The position numbers and the translations under genes were made by a program. A stretch of 34,010 bases of DNA from Desulfurivibrio sp. (GTDB taxonomy: Bacteria > Desulfobacterota > Desulfobulbia > Desulfobulbales > SURF-16), in NCBI GenBank assembly GCA_003605035.1, contig QZKJ01000010.1:1-34010 (forward strand). Reading direction: 5' to 3'. Every line of letters begins with the position of its first letter. Positions within the stretch are counted from its first letter, which is position 1. The notes under the pieces were generated by a model. The model was not told the DNA's origin and searched no databases. It was given only the letters and a program-made list of their open reading frames with translations. Shown one piece after another: positions 15,987 to 25,490 of the stretch.

Positions 15987-16445
15987 ATGTTTGATCTGCT
16001 CAAAAAAATTATCAGCAGCAGACCAGCCGAGGAAAAAGCTGCGGCGGGCAGGGTGGACGAAACCTGTCTGGCTGCGGGCGTCCTGCTGCTTGAGACCGCC
16101 CATATTGACGAGGAGTGCACTGCCGAGGAGATGGCCCATGTGGTCGATACCCTGAGGTCGGCCTTCAGTCTGGCCCCGGAATATGTGGAGGAGTTGCTGG
16201 CCCTGGCCCGTGCGGAGCGGGAAAAGGCCCTTGATCTCTGGCAGTTCACCAACCGGATGAATCAGCAGTACTCCCTGCAGGAGAAGATGGCCCTGATGGA
16301 GGCGGTCTGGCGTATTATTTTCGCGGACGGCCGGCTGGAGGCCCATGAGGATTATTTCGCCCATAAACTGGCAAATCTGCTGCGCCTGAATCATCAACAG
16401 CTGATTGAGGCAAAATTGCAGGCCAGGGCCCGGCTGGCCGGTTAA
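15987..16445 (+). CDS. TerB-like (tellurite resistance TerB family) protein
   Basis: 152 residues, all helical in appearance. The pattern CLAAGVLLLETAHIDEECTAEE...HVVDTLRSAFSLAPEYVEELLALA followed by LMEAVWRIIFADGRLEAHEDYFAHKLANLLRL is the two-part TerB/DjlA-N repeat, in which acidic residues (DEE, DGRLEAHED) can bind metal. TerB domains appear in stress and signalling proteins; a solitary one has no defined reaction. There is no signal peptide, so it should be cytosolic. The ATG at 15987 has a strong aaaggag box about 5 bases upstream. It heads a close cluster with a DUF2007-like and a GIY-YIG gene. Confidence 0.8.
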   Translation: MFDLLKKIISSRPAEEKAAAGRVDETCLAAGVLLLETAHIDEECTAEEMAHVVDTLRSAFSLAPEYVEELLALARAEREKALDLWQFTNRMNQQYSLQEKMALMEAVWRIIFADGRLEAHEDYFAHKLANLLRLNHQQLIEAKLQARARLAG

Positions 16446-16490
16446 CTGTTGAGCAGGCCGGCAGACCGCCAGGCCGGCAAGGACGCAGCC

Positions 16491-16817
16491 ATGCAAAAAG
16501 TCTACAGCGCCGCCAATATCACCATGGTCGGCCTGGTCAGGGATGTGCTGGACAGCCACGGCATCCGCACGGTGATCAGGAATCAGTTCCTCTCCGCCGC
16601 CGCCGGCGAGGTGCCGCCCATTGAATGCTGGCCTGAGCTGTGGATCACCGATGACGGCAGCTATGAACAGGCCCGGCAGCTGGTTGAGGAGATCCTGCGC
16701 GCAGACGGCAGCCCGGCCGAGGTCTGGCAATGCCCGGAGTGCCATGAAGAGCTTGAGGGGCAGTTTGGCCAGTGCTGGCGCTGCGGCGCCAGCCGGCCCG
16801 AGCCGGGGGAAAAGTAA
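16491..16817 (+). CDS. DUF2007-domain protein with C-terminal zinc ribbon
   Basis: 108 residues from ATG 16491, which has aagga about 7 bases upstream; a TTG at 16449 would extend it by 14 unlikely residues. The first 75 residues (QKVYSAANITMVGLVRDVLDSHGIRTVIRN...PELWITDDGSYEQARQLVEEI) match the DUF2007 'putative signal transducing protein' fold, in which a ferredoxin-like domain carries the AN-IT-A-V-L-DSHGI pattern. The C-terminus has CPEC-x12-CWRC, a four-cysteine zinc ribbon. The function is unknown; such domains are thought to mediate protein contacts. It is 45 bp after the TerB-like gene, and its stop overlaps the next start (TAATG). Confidence 0.85.
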   Translation: MQKVYSAANITMVGLVRDVLDSHGIRTVIRNQFLSAAAGEVPPIECWPELWITDDGSYEQARQLVEEILRADGSPAEVWQCPECHEELEGQFGQCWRCGASRPEPGEK

Positions 16818-17095
16818 TGGAAACAGTGGAAGAGGGCTGGCACGTCTATATCGTCTGCTGCCGGGACGGCACCCATTACACCGGCATTGCCAGAAACCTG
16901 GCCCGGCGCCTCAGCGAGCATAATTCGGCCAGAGGCGGGGCCCGCTATACCCGCTCGCGGCGGCCGGTGAAGCTGGTCTATGCGGAGCGGGCCGCCTCGC
17001 GGTCAGCTGCGGCAAAACGGGAATATCAGTTGAAGAGGCTGCCGCTGGCCAGCAAGAGGGAGCTGATCGAAAGCTCCCAGCACCCGCTTATCTGA
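16817..17095 (+). CDS. GIY-YIG endonuclease-superfamily protein (YhbQ-like)
   Basis: 92 residues. The small single-domain form of the GIY-YIG nucleases is shown by WHVYIVCCRDGTHYTGIARNLARRLSEHN (YIV...YTG motif, then the catalytic Arg in ARRLSEHN), GARYTRSRRPVKLVYAE, and KREYQLKRLPLASKRELI. These proteins (UPF0213/YhbQ group) have nuclease activity in some tested members, but their role is unsettled. ATG 16817 overlaps the preceding stop by one base, implying coupled translation. Its last 8 bases overlap the end of the convergent PA2778-like gene, so neither gene has room for its own terminator there. Confidence 0.9.
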   Translation: METVEEGWHVYIVCCRDGTHYTGIARNLARRLSEHNSARGGARYTRSRRPVKLVYAERAASRSAAAKREYQLKRLPLASKRELIESSQHPLI

Positions 17096-18080
17096 CCGCC
17101 TTTTTCCTGGGTGGCGGCTCTGGGGACGGGCTGGGGTTGTTCTCGATTTCGGTGAGCGTCTTCTGGAATTTTTCCTGCAGCGGCCCGCCGAGGGCCACCG
17201 CCTGTCTGGCGAGATTTAAGGCCTCTTCCCGCCGCCCCTGTTTCCACAGGACATAGGCCAGATTATTCAAGGCCGGGCCTGACCCGGGATCGAGCCGGAT
17301 GGCCTGGCCGAAGGCCCGGGCGGCGGCGGGCAGGTTATCCGCCTTGTAATGGCAGTTGCCGAGGCCGATCCAGGCGGAGAAACTGGCCGGCCACCTCTTG
17401 AGCGCCGTCTCATAGGCGGTTATCGCCGCCGCGTGCTGGCCCGTCCGTTCCAGGCCGAGCACTGCCTCGAGCCAAGCCTCCTCGCTGACGGTGGCAGGCA
17501 GCTCATCCGGCGGCAGGACCAGCAGCCCCCAATAGTCGCTGCGCTGCCAGATATTGTTGAAAACCCGCAGGGCGAGCCGCTCGCCGGCCTGGGCGCCGGA
17601 ATGGAGGATGATCTCGGCAACGGGCCGGTCGTAGCCGATTGCCACGGCGTAATGCCATTTAGGGTAAAGATCAATGCCCAGATTGACCAGCACGATGGCC
17701 GGATGGCTGGCGCCAAGCTCCGTCATCAGCGCCTCCAGGCCGGCGATGGGGTAGGCCACCCGGCCATGGCGGCGCGCCGCGGCTACCATGGCGGACTGCA
17801 GGCTGCCCTCCCGGCCTGGGGTGTACACCTCGCCAACCAGCTCCTCCGGGGTGAGCTTGACGCCGCTCCAGCCCAGGGCCATGGCCAGGGCAGCCGGGCC
17901 GCACTGGTATTCCTGCTGGGCAAAGAAGGGCACCCCGGCGATGCTCACCTGCTCAGGTGCGCCGTCCCGCCATGGCGTGGGGGTGCCGGTCAGCCCGCCG
18001 CAGCCGCTAAGGGTCAGCAGGCCCAGGAGCAGCAGCAGGCCGGCGGCCTTTCTGCCGCCGGCGGGTAGAATGGCAGCCAT
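17088..18080 (-). CDS. PA2778-like cysteine peptidase lipoprotein with TPR repeats
   Basis: 330 residues. A lipoprotein signal ends in LSGC (Cys27). The peptidase part is C39-like: QQEYQCGPAALAMAL with probable nucleophile Cys60, and YPKWHYAVAIGYD with probable catalytic His143. From about residue 200 there are TPR-type helices (SAWIGLGNCHYKADNLPAAARAFGQAIRLDPGSGPALNNLAYVLWKQGRREEA, split here only by sense). The end is rich in Pro and Lys. This is the architecture of the PA2778 family, a periplasmic peptidase of unknown substrate. The gene directly follows a PA2779-like gene with 5 bp between, the arrangement known from Pseudomonas. Confidence 0.85.
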   Translation of the reverse strand: MAAILPAGGRKAAGLLLLLGLLTLSGCGGLTGTPTPWRDGAPEQVSIAGVPFFAQQEYQCGPAALAMALGWSGVKLTPEELVGEVYTPGREGSLQSAMVAAARRHGRVAYPIAGLEALMTELGASHPAIVLVNLGIDLYPKWHYAVAIGYDRPVAEIILHSGAQAGERLALRVFNNIWQRSDYWGLLVLPPDELPATVSEEAWLEAVLGLERTGQHAAAITAYETALKRWPASFSAWIGLGNCHYKADNLPAAARAFGQAIRLDPGSGPALNNLAYVLWKQGRREEALNLARQAVALGGPLQEKFQKTLTEIENNPSPSPEPPPRKKAVR

Positions 18081-18085
18081 GGCGG

Positions 18086-18493
18086 TTATCTGCGGTGATG
18101 GACAAAGGAAAAGACGTGGGTCAGTCCGGCAATGTCGGTAATGAGCAGGATGACAAAGATCAGCACCGCGGCGCCGACGATCACCCCTATGCCGTCACCG
18201 CCGGCGGGCAGCTGGTCCATGGCCCGGGCGATCTGCATCACCTCGGCATCGGACAGGGCTGCCACCCGCTGCCTGGCCTCCTCAGCGGTCACACCCTGCT
18301 GCTCCATGGTCTGCTGCACATCCTGGCGGTCAAGAAAGGCCAGCACCCGTCCGCGGGCGTCTTCCTGGCTGGCCATGCCGACGATGGCGCCGGTGTCGAT
18401 CATGCCGGCTTTGGCCTTCTGCACGGTGAAATCAAGCAACAGGAAGGAAAAGATGAGAAAAAAAGTGATGGATTTCATGAACCGTCGCGGCAT
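18086..18493 (-). CDS. PA2779-family protein
   Basis: 135 residues. A signal peptide (KSITFFLIFSFLLLDFTVQKAKA) is followed by a helical region with AMPs of the type MIDTGAIV, ARGRVLAFLDRQDVQQTMEQQGV and EEARQRVAALSDAEVMQIARAMDQLPAGGD, then a C-terminal membrane helix (IGVIVGAAVLIFVILLITDIAGL). These features define the PA2779 family, small membrane proteins almost always paired with the PA2778 cysteine peptidase, perhaps as its substrate or partner. ATG 18493 has an aaaggag box about 7 bases upstream; ATG 18478 is an alternative. A good promoter lies about 50 bp upstream. Confidence 0.85.
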   Translation of the reverse strand: MPRRFMKSITFFLIFSFLLLDFTVQKAKAGMIDTGAIVGMASQEDARGRVLAFLDRQDVQQTMEQQGVTAEEARQRVAALSDAEVMQIARAMDQLPAGGDGIGVIVGAAVLIFVILLITDIAGLTHVFSFVHHRR

Positions 18494-18545
18494 ACTCTTG
18501 CTCCTTTGATGAAAATTCGTGGAAGTTGGGGAAGATTTTTACATG

Positions 18546-18574
18546 GTTATAATATGTCAGCCGGGTCGGTGCAA
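18546..18574 (-). promoter_or_regulatory. Promoter for the PA2779/PA2778 pair
   Basis: Reading minus: TTGCAC (18574-18569), a 17-base spacer, TATAAC (18551-18546). The expected start of transcription is about 45 bases before the ATG at 18493. Confidence 0.5.
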
Positions 18575-18718
18575 GATCATTTATAGGGAAAGCGCAATAC
18601 TCTTATTTGCCGGCCAGCCCTTTGGCAGCAAGGTGTTGGCAAATGCCGACAGGTTGTGCGGCGCCTGCTGTTTCCCTGGAGCGACAGCGGTAAAAAGAAC
18701 AGCCTTGGTAAGAAATTC

Positions 18719-18982
18719 ATGAAAACGGCAAAGGTAAACGGCGAAGCCGGCATTCCGGTCCGCAGCGCCATAAAACCGGGAATCCGGGTAGTGATCGTGT
18801 TGAAGCAGGATCAGCGCAGCGGCCGGCTGACCGAAGGGGTAGTGCGAGACATTCTGACCAGATCAGCCACCCACCCCCATGGCATCAAGGTCCGGCTGGA
18901 GAGCGGCGAGGTCGGCCGCGTCCAGGAGATCATGGAGGGGCAACGGTCCAGGCGTGCCGCGCCGGATGATGACAAGGCATGA
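18719..18982 (+). CDS. YwbE-family protein
   Basis: 87 residues from ATG 18719. The core IPVRSAIKPGIRVVIVLKQDQRSGRLTEGVVRDILTRS and HPHGIKVRLESGEVGRVQEI is the full YwbE signature (DUF2196), a small beta-rich domain found across bacteria and archaea with no assigned function. The acidic-basic tail (RRAAPDDDKA) is not part of the domain. A frame open to 18656 extends upstream but lacks family similarity. Its stop codon overlaps the next gene's start (ATGA), indicating translational coupling with the hydrolase. Confidence 0.85.
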   Translation: MKTAKVNGEAGIPVRSAIKPGIRVVIVLKQDQRSGRLTEGVVRDILTRSATHPHGIKVRLESGEVGRVQEIMEGQRSRRAAPDDDKA

Positions 18983-19617
18983 CAGCGCAGCGTGAGATGA
19001 TCGTGCTGGTGCACGGCTTTTTCCGTACCAGGCGGGACATGGCCTTTCTGGCCGGCTATTGTGAAAAAAGGGGCTACCTTACCTTCCGGCCCACCCTGCC
19101 CGCTTTTTTCAGTTCTCTTGAGCAGTGCACTGCCGGGTTTGCGAAAAAATTGCAGCAGCTGCCCCGGGACTTTCAGCGCATCCATTTTGTCGGCCACAGC
19201 ATGGGCGGCCTGATCATCCGGCAGTATCTGGCTGGACATGAGGTGGCCGGCCTGGGCCGCTGCGTGTTGATCGGCACCCCGAACAGCGGCACGCATCTTG
19301 CCGGAATTGCGGAAAAACACTTCGGGCTCGCCCTGAAAATCTTCAAGCCCGTCCAGTCCATGCTGCCTGGCAGGCTGCTCATCGGCCCGCCCCGCAACCA
19401 GCCGCCGCCGGAGATCGGAGTGATCGCCGGCAACCGCAGCACTGTCCTGCTCGGCAGATTTTTTACGACGGCAAGCGACGGCCGGGTGGCGGTGGACGCG
19501 GTTCCTCTGACCGGGCAGAAGGATTTTATCGTGCTGCCCTACAACCACCTGCAGATCCATCACCGGCAGGAGGTGGCGGCCCTGGTGCTGCAGTTCATCC
19601 GCACCGGCGGCTTCTGA
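18979..19617 (+). CDS. Alpha/beta hydrolase, lipase-like
   Basis: 212 residues. The fold begins with IVLVHGFFRT (oxyanion-hole HGF at 12-14). The nucleophile elbow is FVGHSMGGLIIRQYL with Ser74. VLIGTPNSGTHLA follows, as in PGAP1-like lipases and EstA-type esterases, and LPYNHLQIHH near the C-terminus supplies the likely catalytic His. There is no signal peptide, so it should be cytosolic. The substrate is probably an ester or lipid, but cannot be specified. It is translationally coupled to the YwbE-like gene and ends at a 352-bp repeat-filled gap that faces convergent dinB. Confidence 0.82.
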   Translation: MTAQREMIVLVHGFFRTRRDMAFLAGYCEKRGYLTFRPTLPAFFSSLEQCTAGFAKKLQQLPRDFQRIHFVGHSMGGLIIRQYLAGHEVAGLGRCVLIGTPNSGTHLAGIAEKHFGLALKIFKPVQSMLPGRLLIGPPRNQPPPEIGVIAGNRSTVLLGRFFTTASDGRVAVDAVPLTGQKDFIVLPYNHLQIHHRQEVAALVLQFIRTGGF

Positions 19618-19718
19618 TCCCGGTGGATGGGCTTTATTATATCCTCAACTTTCTGAGTTGTGTTAACATGTTGAAATTGAATAAATATTTCCAGGTTGAC
19701 CCGAGCTTATTTCCAGAG

Positions 19719-19801
19719 AATTCAGAAGCCAGAAGTCAGGAGCCAGAATAAGACATAATAATATCAACCATTCTGAATTCTGTCTCCTGTCTCCTGAATT
19801 C
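19719..19801. repeat. Inverted pair of heptanucleotide arrays
   Basis: Left array 19719-19746 has four units of the form RAGYCAG. Right array 19770-19797 has four units of the form MTYCTGW. The arms (19718-19749 and 19770-19801) are complementary at 25 of 32 positions around a 20-base AT-rich loop. They lie in the 352-bp gap 19618-19969 between convergent genes, which holds no gene; apart from this and the palindrome at 19920 I see nothing else in it. Confidence 0.85.
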
Positions 19802-19919
19802 CCATGACGGAGATCAGAGCAGCAACTGTGTCACAGAAATATCGTTATTTCGACAGAATAGATCAAGTCAGAAAGTTGAGTTATATCCTGCAGGGGTGCC
19901 GCGGATGTCGGGCAGTTTA

Positions 19920-19947
19920 GCAGGGGCGCTTCGCGAACCGCCCCTGC
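19920..19947. repeat. 28-bp palindrome, possible bidirectional terminator
   Basis: gcaggggcg (19920-19928) and cgcccctgc (19939-19947) form a perfect 9-bp stem, and the 10-base loop contains the palindrome ttcgcgaa. It lies 22 bp beyond the 3' end of dinB, between convergent genes. A near copy is at 29098-29125. Confidence 0.85.
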
Positions 19948-19969
19948 GGGGCCGGGTGATCCCCGCAGT

Positions 19970-21142
19970 TCACGAGTCGGCTGCGTCGTCGGTAAGGGTT
20001 GCCGGTTTGATGGTATGGGCGCCGAAGCGGGCATTGATCCGGTCAAGGGCCCTGTTTAACTCCTGGCGGTCAGTTTTTTTGCCGCCAAAGAGATCGAGCT
20101 GGCGGGGCAGGGAATCGTCCTGCAGTTTGTCCACCGCGATCCCTACCAGGCGCACCGGCTTGCTGCCGGCCTGGGTTCTGGGCAGGAGGCTGAGCGCCGC
20201 CTGATAGAGTTCCCGTGAGTCGTTGGTCGGCCGGGTCAGGGTCAGGGAGCGGCTGATGGAGATGAAATCATGGTATTTCACTTTCAGGGTAACGGCCCGG
20301 CCCGTGAAGTGGTGGCGGCGCAGCCGTTCGCCCACCCTGGTGGCCAGGCGCAGCAGCTCTTTGCGGATCTGCTGCAGGTCCGTCAGGTCCTGATCAAAGG
20401 TTTCCTCGTTGCCGATGGATTTGGTGCAGTGGCTGCACTCCACCGGACGTTCATCAAGGCCCCTGGCGCAGAAATACATGTGGCGGCCATGTTGGCCGAA
20501 TTTTTTCTCAAGAAAATCCAGGGAGAAGCGGGTGAGATCACCGATGGTCTGCACGCCGAGCAGCCTGAGGGCGGTCTGGGTTTTTCTGCCCACCCCCCAC
20601 AGGCGCTTGATGGGCAGGGGGGCGAGAAATTCGGCTTCCCGGCCGTGGGGCACCACGGTGAGGCCGTCCGGTTTGTTGAGGTCCGAGGCGATCTTGGCCA
20701 CCAGCTTGCAGCCGGCCACCCCGGCGGAAACCGTCAGACCGATCTCCGCCCGCACCCGGCTGCGGATCTGCCCGGCAATCTCCACGGCGGAGCCGAAAAG
20801 AGACTGACAGCCGGTGACATCGAGGAAGGCCTCGTCCACCGAGATCTGCTCCACCCATGGTGTATACTGACGGAAAACAGCCATCACCTGCTCGGAAACC
20901 TCCGCGTAGCGGGACATGCGCACCGGCAGAAAAATTCCCTGGGGGCAAAGCCTGCGGGCAATGACGATGGCCAGGGCGGAATGCACCCCGAAAGCCCTGG
21001 ACTCATAGGAGGCAGCGGACACCACCCCCCGGTCGGAACTGCCGCCGACAATCACCGGCAGCCCTTTAAGCGTCGGGTTGTCCAGCACCTCCACCGAGGC
21101 GTAGAAGGCGTCCAGATCCAGATGGATGATATCACGGGTCAT
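19970..21142 (-). CDS. dinB: DNA polymerase IV (Y-family translesion polymerase)
   Basis: 390 residues. The palm begins with HLDLDAFYASVE (metal-binding Asp9) and contains SVDEAFLD (Asp103, Glu104), the two catalytic carboxylate sites. The fingers motif YESRAFGVHSAL, a helix-hairpin-helix region (PIKRLWGVGRKTQTALRLLGVQTIGDL) and the little-finger domain follow. QLDLF at 348-352 is a good beta-clamp-binding motif. It copies damaged DNA with low fidelity. No LexA-type operator is recognisable upstream; instead the start is followed at once by a heptanucleotide array. RlpA lies 134 bp upstream on the same strand. Confidence 0.96.
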   Translation of the reverse strand: MTRDIIHLDLDAFYASVEVLDNPTLKGLPVIVGGSSDRGVVSAASYESRAFGVHSALAIVIARRLCPQGIFLPVRMSRYAEVSEQVMAVFRQYTPWVEQISVDEAFLDVTGCQSLFGSAVEIAGQIRSRVRAEIGLTVSAGVAGCKLVAKIASDLNKPDGLTVVPHGREAEFLAPLPIKRLWGVGRKTQTALRLLGVQTIGDLTRFSLDFLEKKFGQHGRHMYFCARGLDERPVECSHCTKSIGNEETFDQDLTDLQQIRKELLRLATRVGERLRRHHFTGRAVTLKVKYHDFISISRSLTLTRPTNDSRELYQAALSLLPRTQAGSKPVRLVGIAVDKLQDDSLPRQLDLFGGKKTDRQELNRALDRINARFGAHTIKPATLTDDAADS

Positions 21143-21146
21143 AGGC

Positions 21147-21181
21147 AGAGGTCAGTAGTCAGCAGTGAGGAGTCAGGAGTC
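21147..21181. repeat. Heptanucleotide array, five units of AGNAGTC type
   Basis: Units agaggtc, agtagtc, agcagtg, aggagtc, aggagtc run without gap from 21147 to 21181, starting 5 bp outside the dinB start codon. Confidence 0.8.
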
Positions 21182-21259
21182 CGGAGGGCGGCAAACCCTT
21201 GCTGCCCTGGCCTTGGCGGACAACTGTGATCGTTTAGCCGTCCCTCCTGGCAGTGTTCA

Positions 21260-21273
21260 CCCTGCCGGCAGGG
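21260..21273 (-). terminator. GC palindrome just after rlpA
   Basis: ccctgccggcaggg is a perfect 14-bp palindrome 3 bp beyond the rlpA stop. There is no T run, so a role in termination or mRNA end protection is only possible. Confidence 0.3.
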
Positions 21274-21276
21274 CCA

Positions 21277-22035
21277 TCATCGGGCGATAACAAAGGCATC
21301 GGGATAGCCGTTGTTATTGTACTCTTTTTCCATATTCCTGGCCACACTCAGCGTGGAGCCGGCCTGGACCTGCACCCGGTAAAAGCGGCGGTCGCCGCGG
21401 CCGAACTGGGAGATCACGGCATTGTTGCCCTGCCTTTTTATTTTCTCCTGCAGTTTCAGGGCATTATTCCTGTTGGTGAAGGAGCCGATCTGCACATAGA
21501 AATCGCCCTGCTGGAAATCCTGGTGGGGCAGAAAGCGGGCGACTTCCCGGTTGCCTTCGCGAAAGGTCCTTGCCTCACCCAGTGCGGTCACCCTGACCTT
21601 TGCCGTGCCCTGGTTGACCATGCCCAGTTTGCGGGCCGCGCTCAGACTGAGATCAATGATTCTTCCTTTGACAAAGGGGCCCCGGTCATTGACCCGGACC
21701 GCCATATTGCGGCCGTTTTCCAGATTCTCCACCAGCACCATGGTGTTCATGGGCAGGGTCTTGTGGGCCGCCGTCTCTTCATGCATGTCGTATACCTCGC
21801 CGTTGGAGGTTTTGCGGCCATGGAACTTGCCGCCGTACCAGGAGGCGACGCCCTTTTCCACATAACCTTCCGAGCTTGGCAGGGGATAGTAGGTCTTGCC
21901 CTTGATTTTGTATGGTCGCTGGGTGGCGGGGATGGCGGCCGGTACGGGTTCGGCTGGGGGCGGTGGCGCTGTTTTGCTGGCGCAGCCGTGCAGCAGCAGC
22001 AGGATCATAAGGAAAGGGAGGAATGAGAGCTTCAT
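21277..22035 (-). CDS. rlpA: RlpA septal-ring lytic transglycosylase lipoprotein
   Basis: 252 residues. A lipoprotein signal ends LLHGC (Cys18) followed by a Pro-rich linker. The double-psi beta-barrel domain (about 63-150) has GVASWYGGKFHGRKTSNGE and VRVNDRGPFVKGRIIDLS, containing the usual catalytic-type His and Asp of the RlpA family. A SPOR domain (about 178-252; FYVQIGSFTNRNNALKLQEKI) binds denuded glycan at the division septum. RlpA enzymes cleave glycan strands lacking stem peptides from the outer membrane. Its ATG overlaps the stop of the upstream nonaheme cytochrome gene (ATGA), so the two are translated together, an unusual partner for a cell-wall enzyme. Confidence 0.95.
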   Translation of the reverse strand: MKLSFLPFLMILLLLHGCASKTAPPPPAEPVPAAIPATQRPYKIKGKTYYPLPSSEGYVEKGVASWYGGKFHGRKTSNGEVYDMHEETAAHKTLPMNTMVLVENLENGRNMAVRVNDRGPFVKGRIIDLSLSAARKLGMVNQGTAKVRVTALGEARTFREGNREVARFLPHQDFQQGDFYVQIGSFTNRNNALKLQEKIKRQGNNAVISQFGRGDRRFYRVQVQAGSTLSVARNMEKEYNNNGYPDAFVIAR

Positions 22036-23540
22036 GGCTGCGGATCGGTCTGCTGATCTTTTTCCATATTGAGTGGTTCCTTGAGCAGTTCAAGGTTCTC
22101 CTTGAGCCTGTTTTTGAAAAAGGCGCCGGCCTTGCCGATGGTATGCGGGGTGTAGGGGACCAGGCCCATGGCCGGAGCGCGGTCCGGGGCCAGGGCGTCA
22201 AAGACCAGTTCACTGTTTTCGTTGACAAAGGTGAGATGCAGGTCAAGCAGGGGCCGGCAGATGTGCAGCACGCCCTGTTCATCCCGGCAGACAATGGGGA
22301 ACTCCCAGCGCCGCAGCTCATAACCTTGCAGCCAGAGGCCGGTGTAAAGTTCGCCGGTGATCTTGTCGCTCATGAACACATAGTCGTAGGAGTCGTCGCC
22401 GTAGAGCGAGGTGGTCAGCTGCTTCTCCACCTCGGAGCTTCCCTGGACATAGAGGGCGGCCCAGGGCTCGAAATCATCGGTGTCCAGGCGGAAAAGATGG
22501 GTGCCTTCGTCGGTGAAGCTCCATTGGGCGTGGCAGACCGCGCAGTCGGCCTGGTTGCGGTAAGTTGCATGGGCCGGATGGCGAAGCGGGGGCACCTTGA
22601 GGGTCTTGCCGCTGAGCCGGCAGGTCAGCAGCAGGGAACCGTTTTCTTCCGCCAGGTTGTCCAGCGGGAGGGGGTCACCCGGCTGCCACCCATGGCAGGC
22701 TGCACAGGTGACCGTCGTCCCCTGGTCGCCCATCAGTTCCGCCCCGTTGTGGCAGTCAATGCAGGCCAGGCCGGCCTGGTGGTGCACGTCCGGGGCAAGC
22801 TGGTGAAATTCCACCCCGTAGGGCCGCGGCGGTTCGCCCGTTGCGGTGTAGGGGGTGCGGTAATCCCAGTGATAGTCGTGCTCGAAACGGCCGGCATAAT
22901 CGGCCCCGACAAAGTTGCCGTAGTGGCAGTGCAGGCACTGATCGTCCGGTGGGGATTTAATGAAGGCATGGGAGACCGCCTTGCCCTGGGCAAACTCCAT
23001 ATGGCAGGCGGCGCAGCCGGTGGCGTGCCAGGTTTCCGCATAGTCATCGCCGCGAAAATAAACGTGGCAGCGCAGGCAGCGGCGTCTGAGCAGATCATCC
23101 ACCAGGTCAAGGGCGCTCGTGATGTCTTCATGCTGGGGGATGGCAGCAAGTGACGCCAGGTCCTCTCCGGCGCCAAAGGCGCGGCGCACGGCATTGACCT
23201 CCTTTTGCAGGGTGAAATGCAGGGACCTGGCGGTGCTGTCCGCCTGCGCCTGATGGCAGGCGCCGCAGGTCCCGGCAAGCTGTCGGGGATGGGCGGGCTG
23301 CCTGACCAGCTTGTCGTGGCCCGCTTCCTTGGAGGCTGCCTGCCCGCTGCCGCCATGGCAGTCGGTGCAGATGATGCCGGCATGGAGATTGTCCAGCGCA
23401 AGCTGGTGGCACTCCGGGCAGGAATACTCATGGGGGGCGGCGATGACCGCGGCGGCAGGGGGCGGCTTTTCCTCCCTGGTCTCATTAGCGTTGCAGCCGG
23501 TACAGATAACGAGTATGCAGAACAGTATGCGCGGGATCAT
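22032..23540 (-). CDS. Nonaheme c-type cytochrome, probable lipoprotein
   Basis: 502 residues from ATG 23540. The N-terminus is a short hydrophobic signal ending in a lipobox-like VICTGC (Cys16). Nine CXXCH haem-binding motifs follow, all in the first two thirds: CPECH, CTDCH, CGACH, CLRCH, CAACH, CLHCH, CIDCH, CAACH, CAVCH. The spacing suggests a 'multihaem NrfA/doubled-CXXCH' style electron-transfer protein rather than a cytochrome c3. The last third has no haem motif and includes two more Cys (IVC...ICR). It should shuttle electrons in the periplasm or at the outer membrane; partners are unknown. A frame open far upstream (to 25382) is antisense to pyrG and is rejected. The stop overlaps the rlpA start. 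Confidence 0.88.
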   Translation of the reverse strand: MIPRILFCILVICTGCNANETREEKPPPAAAVIAAPHEYSCPECHQLALDNLHAGIICTDCHGGSGQAASKEAGHDKLVRQPAHPRQLAGTCGACHQAQADSTARSLHFTLQKEVNAVRRAFGAGEDLASLAAIPQHEDITSALDLVDDLLRRRCLRCHVYFRGDDYAETWHATGCAACHMEFAQGKAVSHAFIKSPPDDQCLHCHYGNFVGADYAGRFEHDYHWDYRTPYTATGEPPRPYGVEFHQLAPDVHHQAGLACIDCHNGAELMGDQGTTVTCAACHGWQPGDPLPLDNLAEENGSLLLTCRLSGKTLKVPPLRHPAHATYRNQADCAVCHAQWSFTDEGTHLFRLDTDDFEPWAALYVQGSSEVEKQLTTSLYGDDSYDYVFMSDKITGELYTGLWLQGYELRRWEFPIVCRDEQGVLHICRPLLDLHLTFVNENSELVFDALAPDRAPAMGLVPYTPHTIGKAGAFFKNRLKENLELLKEPLNMEKDQQTDPQP

Positions 23541-23674
23541 ACTCCACAGATAACCCGAAATCGGCAAAGAGTGCAAAAAAAATCCTGAGGCCCGCCATTT
23601 TTCAGTTTCCGGCAAACAGTGCCTGGCGCCGGCAGCAGGCCGTCCGGGCAATCTCCCTGCCGCAGGTATGAGAG

Positions 23675-23700
23675 GCAGGGAAAAGAGCGATTTTCCCTGC
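23675..23700. other. Perfect stem-loop between divergent cytochrome and pyrG genes
   Basis: gcagggaaaa (23675-23684), loop gagcga, ttttccctgc (23691-23700). The 10-bp stem lies upstream of the likely pyrG promoter and about 135 bp upstream of the cytochrome start. It could be an operator for either gene or an RNA hairpin in the cytochrome leader. Confidence 0.4.
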
Positions 23701-23743
23701 AAAATTGTTGAAGGTTTTCTTGTCTTTTTAACAACTTTTTTTA

Positions 23744-23771
23744 TTGGAAAATAGCCGGCAGTTGCTATATA
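23744..23771 (+). promoter_or_regulatory. Likely pyrG promoter, close to the start codon
   Basis: TTGGAA (23744-23749), a 16-base spacer, TATATA (23766-23771). Transcription would start only a few bases before ATG 23781, leaving almost no leader; no ribosome site is visible there. Confidence 0.35.
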
Positions 23772-23780
23772 GTGACCTTC

Positions 23781-25436
<1,656 letters not shown>

Positions 25437-25490
25437 TGGCTGGCTTTGCGCGCCGGGGAATTGAGCCACAGTGTGTGTTGAGGAGTGTCT

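Noticed and set aside
21143..21200. LexA/SOS box before dinB
   Set aside because: No CTGT-N8-ACAG or other recognisable LexA palindrome; only the heptad array is present.
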